This document shows, piece by piece, positions 59,570 to 64,000 of a DNA stretch of 64,000 bases. The position numbers and the translations under genes were made by a program. The notes under the pieces were generated by a model. That model worked only from the letters and a program-made list of their open reading frames with translations, was not told the DNA's origin and ran no database searches. Position 1 is the stretch's first letter; the number at the start of each line of letters is the position of its first letter. Source of the DNA: Phaeocystidibacter sp965659415 (lineage in GTDB: Bacteria; Bacteroidota; Bacteroidia; Flavobacteriales; Schleiferiaceae); NCBI GenBank assembly GCA_965659415.1, contig CBFHVA010000010.1, forward strand, positions 35,003-99,002, written 5' to 3'.

Positions 59570-60558
59570 ACAGCAGATCGAAATAATGTGTTGCGCAAAA
59601 GGAATTCGGAGGCCAAAAGAAGGAGTCCGGCTATGGCCCAATTGTAGAAGTGTTCAGTGTATTGCGTGTATTTGAACTCTTCAATTTTCGATTTTTCCAG
59701 CTGATCGATTTCGGCGTAAATCTGCGAGAGCTGATTGTTATTCATGGCCCGGAAGTACTTGCCACCTGTAGATTCTGCAATTTCTTTGAGAAGGTCTTCG
59801 TCTACGTTAACTCTTACATTTTGATAGATGGTTCTGCCGTTGATTACTTGATATGGCATTTTTGCATAGCCTCGTGTACCCACGCCAATGGTGTAAACCT
59901 TCAAACCCAATCCTTGCGCCAACCGAGCCGCAGAACGCGGATCAATCGATCCTGTGTTGTTCTCACCATCGGTAAGAAGGATGATAATCTTGCTCTTAGC
60001 ATCGGAGTCTTTAATGCGATTTGCGGCTGTTGCCAAACCAACTCCTACGGCAGTGCCTTGCGCCAAGGATCCGCTATTGAGACTTTCAAGTGATTCGAGG
60101 AGGATATCGTGATCCGTGGTCAGTGGGGTTTGGGTATAAGCCTCACCGGCATAGACTACCAAACCAATTCGATCGTTAGCGCGGTTGTCAATAAAATCCC
60201 CGGCTACTTTCTTCAGCGCTTCGAGGCGATTTGGTTTCAGATCAACGGCTCGCATGGATCCGCTAACATCCACAGCAAGTATGATGTCTATTCCCTCCCC
60301 ACCTTGCACCTGTTCGGAGGTTTTACTCGATTGTGGACGAGCAAAAGCAATAATCCAACAAGCAAAAGCAAACATACTGAGAACGGCCAAAGCAGGGCGC
60401 AAACCAGCCCACGACCATCGCTTCGCAGGTGAGGCAATGGAGTACCGAATTTCCCCTTGTTGCTTTCTTAGGATCTTCCAGAGCCCAACAATGGGAATGA
60501 GGATGAGTGTCCATAACCACTCAGGATTCGCAAAGGTTACGTGATCAAAGCTCATCAT
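59566..60558 (-). CDS. batA: BatA: VWA-domain membrane protein
   Basis: A 330-residue paralogue of BatB: N-terminal FDHVTFANPEWLWTLILIPIVGLW, TM segments near residues 10-25 and 55-75, VWA domain (about 88-290) with MIDAS DVSGS in LAVDVSGSMRAVD, a Thr in PLTTDHD and LLTDGENNTG. A C-terminal TM follows. It overlaps the gene upstream by 4 nt. BatA and BatB probably form a complex with the MoxR ATPase and DUF58 protein. Confidence 0.93.
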   Translation of the reverse strand: MMSFDHVTFANPEWLWTLILIPIVGLWKILRKQQGEIRYSIASPAKRWSWAGLRPALAVLSMFAFACWIIAFARPQSSKTSEQVQGGEGIDIILAVDVSGSMRAVDLKPNRLEALKKVAGDFIDNRANDRIGLVVYAGEAYTQTPLTTDHDILLESLESLNSGSLAQGTAVGVGLATAANRIKDSDAKSKIIILLTDGENNTGSIDPRSAARLAQGLGLKVYTIGVGTRGYAKMPYQVINGRTIYQNVRVNVDEDLLKEIAESTGGKYFRAMNNNQLSQIYAEIDQLEKSKIEEFKYTQYTEHFYNWAIAGLLLLASEFLLRNTLFRSAV

Positions 60559-61442
60559 ACTTTTTCTTGTAGAGTTGAGGTTTGAACACTAGAGGAAATC
60601 CAATGGCTCGCTTCATTGAGCCAGTTGTTTACATCTTGCTCGTGAAGATCAGCCCCTCCAAAGCGTAGCGAATTTACTTGGCTAATGAGCTGTTTGAGTT
60701 GTTCTGAATCACCCGGAAAGTTGGGGTTTTGTTTGAGCTTACTAGCCCAAACAAGGGAATCACCTGTTGCCGTATTTACACCCAGACCTTCTCGTAGATA
60801 TAGGTCCAAATGAGAGGAGCCCTTGCTTAGGCGGTCATCTGAATCCATATCGTTTGAGCTTTTTAACTTTTGGAGCTTTTCGGCATATTGAACGTGAAGC
60901 GGACGCGGATCACGAAGATTGGCGTAATTGGGCTTGTTCTTTCGACCATTTTGAATAAAGAGGAAAATAAACAAGAGTAGCCCAAGAAACATAAGAATAG
61001 CAAGGGCGATTCTCCAGGCAGGAATAGGTAACCCAACGGGATCAATGATATCTTGATACGATGCTTCGCTTTCAGGCATATCTACCTGAATCAGCAAGGG
61101 ATCGGAATTATGTGCGTAGCCGTTCACTTTAAACTCGAGTGGTGGAATCACCACAAAACCGCTATCGAAGGAAGTAAGAGTCCATTTCTCGACCAGCGTC
61201 CACATTCCTTTGCCGCGGGTAGTGTCTACACCCGAATGCGATAGAAACAATGCGCTTTGAAATTGCTCAGGAATTTTAGGCCAAGCCACGTTGTCGCCTT
61301 CGCTTACGTCCAGCTTAAGAGTAATGGAAATCTGATCGCCAATTAGCATCCTCTCCGATTCGCTGAAAACCGAGACCTCCGGTTGAGCCCATGAGAGTGC
61401 CGGTATTGCAAGCAGGAGTATATAGATGAACCAACTTCTCAT
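60555..61442 (-). CDS. Bat-operon membrane protein of unknown function
   Basis: A 295-residue exported protein with a signal peptide (IPALSWAQ), an extracytoplasmic beta-rich domain (about residues 20-130; ERMLIGDQISITLKLDVSEGDNVAWP, a BatD-like motif), one TM segment (about 150-170; IALAILMFLGLLLFIFLF) and a cytoplasmic domain with a helical C-terminus. It occupies the place between DUF58 and batA that in Bacteroidota often holds such a gene. Function unknown; it looks like a small relative of BatD. Confidence 0.75.
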   Translation of the reverse strand: MRSWFIYILLLAIPALSWAQPEVSVFSESERMLIGDQISITLKLDVSEGDNVAWPKIPEQFQSALFLSHSGVDTTRGKGMWTLVEKWTLTSFDSGFVVIPPLEFKVNGYAHNSDPLLIQVDMPESEASYQDIIDPVGLPIPAWRIALAILMFLGLLLFIFLFIQNGRKNKPNYANLRDPRPLHVQYAEKLQKLKSSNDMDSDDRLSKGSSHLDLYLREGLGVNTATGDSLVWASKLKQNPNFPGDSEQLKQLISQVNSLRFGGADLHEQDVNNWLNEASHWISSSVQTSTLQEKV

Positions 61443-62311
61443 CGCTGGTGGTGTGTTTTGAAATAGGTGAGAAGTGCGGGGACAAAGTCGTTGCCCGTTT
61501 TCAATTCAACCGCCCCTGCACCTGATGCCTTGAACGTTCTCGAGAAGTAGTCGTGGTACTTCTGCATTTGTTCTTTTTGCAGCCGTTTTCTCTTTTTTGA
61601 AGAGGTGTTTACCCAGCTGAGCTTGCCCGACTCAGAATCTCGAATAGAAACAACGCCAAGTGATGGCATATCCCATTCGGCCGGATCAGAAATGTGAATT
61701 CCGATGAGGTCGTGTTTACGGGCGGTGATTTTCAACGTGTTCTTGTATTCTAGGTCGGCGAAATCAGAAATCAACATGGCAATTGACCTCCGTTTATGGA
61801 TGCCATTGAGGTATTCCAGTGCCTTTTGAATATCCGTTCCCCGGCCTTCGGGCTTGATTTGTATCAGCTCGCTGATGATGGTGAGGATGTGCTGGCGACC
61901 CTTTCGTGGAGGGATGTATTTCTCCACTTGATCGCTGAAGAAGATGACCCCAACCTTGTCGTTATTCTGAATGGCAGAAAAAGCCAATGTAGCAGCTACT
62001 TCTATGGCCAGATCTGATTTTCTCTGATGGGTCGATCCGAAATATCCGGAAGGAGATACGTCCATGAGCAGGATTACCGTCCGCTCTCGCTCTTCCTCAA
62101 AAACCTTAATAAAAGGTTGCTGTTTTCGAGCGGTTACGTTCCAATCGATACTTCGGATATCATCGCCAATTTGATAGGGCCGAACCTCACTAAAAGCCAT
62201 ACCTCGTCCTTGGAAAGACGATTGGTACTCTCCAGACAACACATTGCTTGATAGTTGTCGGCTTTTAATTTCAATGCGTCGTACGCGTTGTATGAGTTCG
62301 GTTGTGTTCAT
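61439..62311 (-). CDS. DUF58 protein of the MoxR/Bat system
   Basis: A 290-residue cytosolic protein of the DUF58 family. It has RQLSSNVLSGEYQSSFQGRGMAFSEVRPYQIGDDIRSIDWNVTAR, the family signature, followed by a degenerate VWA-like fold (ILLMDVSPSGYFG, then MLISDFADLEYK). DUF58 proteins almost always accompany MoxR ATPases. It overlaps moxR's stop by one base (TAATG) and the next gene by ATGA. Confidence 0.93.
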   Translation of the reverse strand: MNTTELIQRVRRIEIKSRQLSSNVLSGEYQSSFQGRGMAFSEVRPYQIGDDIRSIDWNVTARKQQPFIKVFEEERERTVILLMDVSPSGYFGSTHQRKSDLAIEVAATLAFSAIQNNDKVGVIFFSDQVEKYIPPRKGRQHILTIISELIQIKPEGRGTDIQKALEYLNGIHKRRSIAMLISDFADLEYKNTLKITARKHDLIGIHISDPAEWDMPSLGVVSIRDSESGKLSWVNTSSKKRKRLQKEQMQKYHDYFSRTFKASGAGAVELKTGNDFVPALLTYFKTHHQR

Positions 62312-63309
62312 TAAGGAATGTCGATACCATTGATGAGGTCAACAACCACCTGATCTTGAGAATAGCCTTCCGCCTCGGCTTCGTAGGTCAATCCAACACG
62401 GTGACGCAATACAGGCAAAGCCATGGCTCGCACATCTTCAGGAGTAACATAGGCGCGCTTGCGCAAGAAGGCATGGGCTTTCGCTGCTTGCGCCAGACTG
62501 ATCGATCCACGAGGACTGGCACCAAATCGAATGAGAGGCTGGAGCTTATTCAGTTTGAACTGTCCAGGCTCTCTTGTAGCAAAAATGAGATTGAGGATAT
62601 ACTTCTCCATTTTCTCGTTCAAGTGAATCTCTTGAACGAGTGTTCGAGCTTCGTGGATGGTGTTTAAGTCTACAACCGGCTCGACCTTCGATGAAGAAGG
62701 ATTTAGATTTTGACGCATGATGTATTGCTCGTCCTCATACTCGGGATAGTCGATGATGACCTTCAGCATGAATCGGTCTACTTGAGCCTCGGGAAGCGGA
62801 TAGGTTCCTTCTTGTTCCACTGGGTTTTGGGTTGCCATTACCAAAAACGGTTTGGGCAAGGGATAGGACGTATCGGCGATTGTCACTTGCTTTTCCTGCA
62901 TAGCCTCCAGCAGTGCCGATTGCACTTTAGCTGGTGCTCGGTTGATTTCGTCAGCCAAGACGAAATTGGCGAATACAGGTCCTTTTTTGGTGGTGAATTC
63001 GTTGTTCTTCACATTGTACACCTGGGTGCCAATTAAGTCAGAGGGCAGCAAGTCTGGTGTAAATTGCAATCTAGAATACGAGCCATCCAAGGCTTGCGAA
63101 AGACTTTTAATTGCCAATGTTTTTGCTAGTCCGGGCACGCCTTCGAGAAGAATGTGTCCGTTGGCAAGAAGTCCGGTGAGCAGTGCATCTACCATGTGTT
63201 TTTGACCCACAATGGCCTTGCTTAGCTCTTTGTATAATACATCGGTAAAAGCGCTTCCTTCAACGATTCTTTCACCAAGGTCGCGGAGATTATCCGTATT
63301 TGATTCCAT
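62311..63309 (-). CDS. MoxR-family AAA ATPase
   Basis: A 332-residue AAA+ chaperone-like ATPase. It has Walker A GVPGLAKT in HILLEGVPGLAKTLAIKSLS, Walker B FVLADEINRAPAKVQSALLEAMQE, sensor 1 MATQNPVEQEGTYPLPEAQVDRF and sensor 2 near RFGASPRGS. It heads an eight-gene operon and is transcribed from the minus strand; TTACTTTG at about 63332-63339 (minus strand), one mismatch from TAnnTTTG, is a promoter candidate. MoxR proteins mature or remodel VWA-domain partners such as BatA and BatB. Confidence 0.94.
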   Translation of the reverse strand: MESNTDNLRDLGERIVEGSAFTDVLYKELSKAIVGQKHMVDALLTGLLANGHILLEGVPGLAKTLAIKSLSQALDGSYSRLQFTPDLLPSDLIGTQVYNVKNNEFTTKKGPVFANFVLADEINRAPAKVQSALLEAMQEKQVTIADTSYPLPKPFLVMATQNPVEQEGTYPLPEAQVDRFMLKVIIDYPEYEDEQYIMRQNLNPSSSKVEPVVDLNTIHEARTLVQEIHLNEKMEKYILNLIFATREPGQFKLNKLQPLIRFGASPRGSISLAQAAKAHAFLRKRAYVTPEDVRAMALPVLRHRVGLTYEAEAEGYSQDQVVVDLINGIDIP

Positions 63310-63874
63310 AATGTTTCAATTGAACGAACACAAAGTAATTGAGAATGAGAGTTTGCGAGGGTTAAAGGGGCGTTAAAAGGAGGGGTAATTGGACATGATA
63401 ATGATGGAGGAGAAGGGAGAGAAGGTTGGTTGGGGTTTCAAATGGGAATTGCCGGGGCCGGCCTCCAGCCACCCACCATCGCAAAATTACAACGAAAGAA
63501 AGACCGAAGCCGTTGCATATCCGCATACAAACTGGAGAAATTTTGAATCTATTTTTTCTGATATCAGAATGGCCATTGGGGTAAGTACGACGAAATACCA
63601 GGTCGAGCATTTCTTATTTGAAATCTTTCTACAAAACAGCCTTAATTGTGAATAGTAACCTTCGCTTAAACCTTGAAATAGTGTCTTTAAAGTGAATGCG
63701 GTTTACTGATATTAATTCTGTTTTAAGAAGAGTGATACATATTCCCTCTTCCGTTAACCCTGTCGAAAACTTGATAACATGAACGAACAGATTTGTTGAC
63801 ATCAGACTAAGAAGAGCATAATCCGAGAACGGGATTTTTGGGTCTCAATCAAATCCAAAAAACGAAATCGGATC
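63310..63874. other. Intergenic region between the Bat operon and a secreted-protein gene
   Basis: A 565-nt gap with divergent flanking genes. An 88-codon plus-strand frame (63389-63655) has low-complexity composition and no recognisable features, so it is not annotated. Visible items: the probable MoxR promoter, a GC-rich palindrome GCCGGGGCCGGC near 63452, and a perfect 14-bp palindrome TTCTGATATCAGAA at 63556-63569, a possible operator. No clear promoter for the 63875 gene was found (GATTTTTG near 63830 is the closest). Confidence 0.5.
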
Positions 63875-64000
63875 ATGAAAAAAACTTTACTCGCAGCTGG
63901 TGTTTTGATTGCCACTGCCTCTTCCGCTCAGATTTCATTCGACCCTACTATTCCGGTGAATGATTTTGCTCCAGCGACAGTTATGATGCCAAAGAGTCCT
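63875..64000 (+). CDS. Secreted protein, N-terminal fragment (runs off the right edge)
   Basis: The first 42 codons encode a classic signal peptide (MKKTLLAAGVLIATASSAQ) followed by ISFDPTIPVNDFAPATVMM. The Ala-x-Gln cleavage site, with Gln next to it, is common in Bacteroidota exported proteins. The rest of the gene lies outside the window, so nothing more can be said about its family; it could be another type IX-secreted protein. Confidence 0.6.
   Translation, partial: MKKTLLAAGVLIATASSAQISFDPTIPVNDFAPATVMMPKSP

Noticed and set aside
63389..63655. 88-codon plus-strand frame in the gap before the right-edge gene
   Set aside because: No signal, motif or promoter; contains palindromes and low-complexity start, so not annotated as a gene.

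Overview
The window looks like chromosomal DNA from a marine member of the Bacteroidota, most likely the order Flavobacteriales (perhaps the Cryomorphaceae/Schleiferiaceae group; this placement is inferred from gene content, not from a phylogeny). Supporting signs are a type IX secretion C-terminal sorting domain, a gliding-motility-type (CHU_C/type B) C-terminal domain, DUF4421 proteins, a Bat (aerotolerance) operon, absence of Shine-Dalgarno sequences, and repeated -7 promoter elements of the form TAnnTTTG. No rRNA, tRNA, insertion sequence, prophage or CRISPR array was seen. Nearly all of the DNA is coding, in tightly packed operons with many ATGA and TAATG stop/start overlaps.

Layout. (1) 1-11.1 kb is an alpha-glucan (starch/maltodextrin) utilisation locus: the end of a GH65 phosphorylase, two lipoprotein GH13 enzymes, methylglyoxal synthase and an SLC45-type sugar transporter on the plus strand; then a membrane glycosyltransferase and a third, secreted GH13 amylase on the minus strand, divergent from a probably highly expressed type IX-secreted protein with starch-binding-like modules. 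The divergent promoter region carries two copies of a 17-bp motif, one just upstream of each start codon. (2) 11.4-11.9 kb encodes a bacilliredoxin. (3) 12.0-19.8 kb is an eight-gene operon: TetR regulator, LolA-like periplasmic protein, two FtsX/MacB permeases, DUF4421 barrel, LolD-like ATPase, second DUF4421 barrel and a porin-like barrel. It reads as a complete envelope-spanning export or lipid-trafficking system of unknown substrate and is the most interesting candidate system here. (4) 20-27.4 kb holds an LPP20-like lipoprotein, an AddB-like nuclease, riboflavin synthase and a large CHU_C adhesin-like protein. (5) 27.5-33.9 kb is housekeeping: leucyl aminopeptidase, PdxA, then DUF177-L32-FabH-AccB-AccC (ribosome and fatty-acid initiation). 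(6) 33.9-42.8 kb: small HTH regulator, an unusually short DXS, TrpRS, lipoprotein, SDR, KtrA, a Cys/Met PLP enzyme, lipocalin, ArsC/Spx-like protein, EamA transporter and polysaccharide deacetylase. (7) 42.9-48 kb: NadD-Gmk-YicC and a Kdo synthesis operon (KdsD-KdsA-KdsC) ending in GluQ. (8) 48-55 kb: methionine aminotransferase, SulP transporter, K+ channel, lipoprotein and a second GT39-like enzyme. (9) 55-63.3 kb: the complete MoxR-DUF58-X-BatA-BatB-BatC-BatD-BatE operon. A secreted protein starts at the right edge.

Intergenic DNA is unusual in two ways: several gaps hold degenerate tandem repeats with an exact 7- or 8-nt phase built around GTCT or GCCTCA, and a hairpin-rich dispersed element occurs in opposite orientation at about 6.14 and 11.22 kb.
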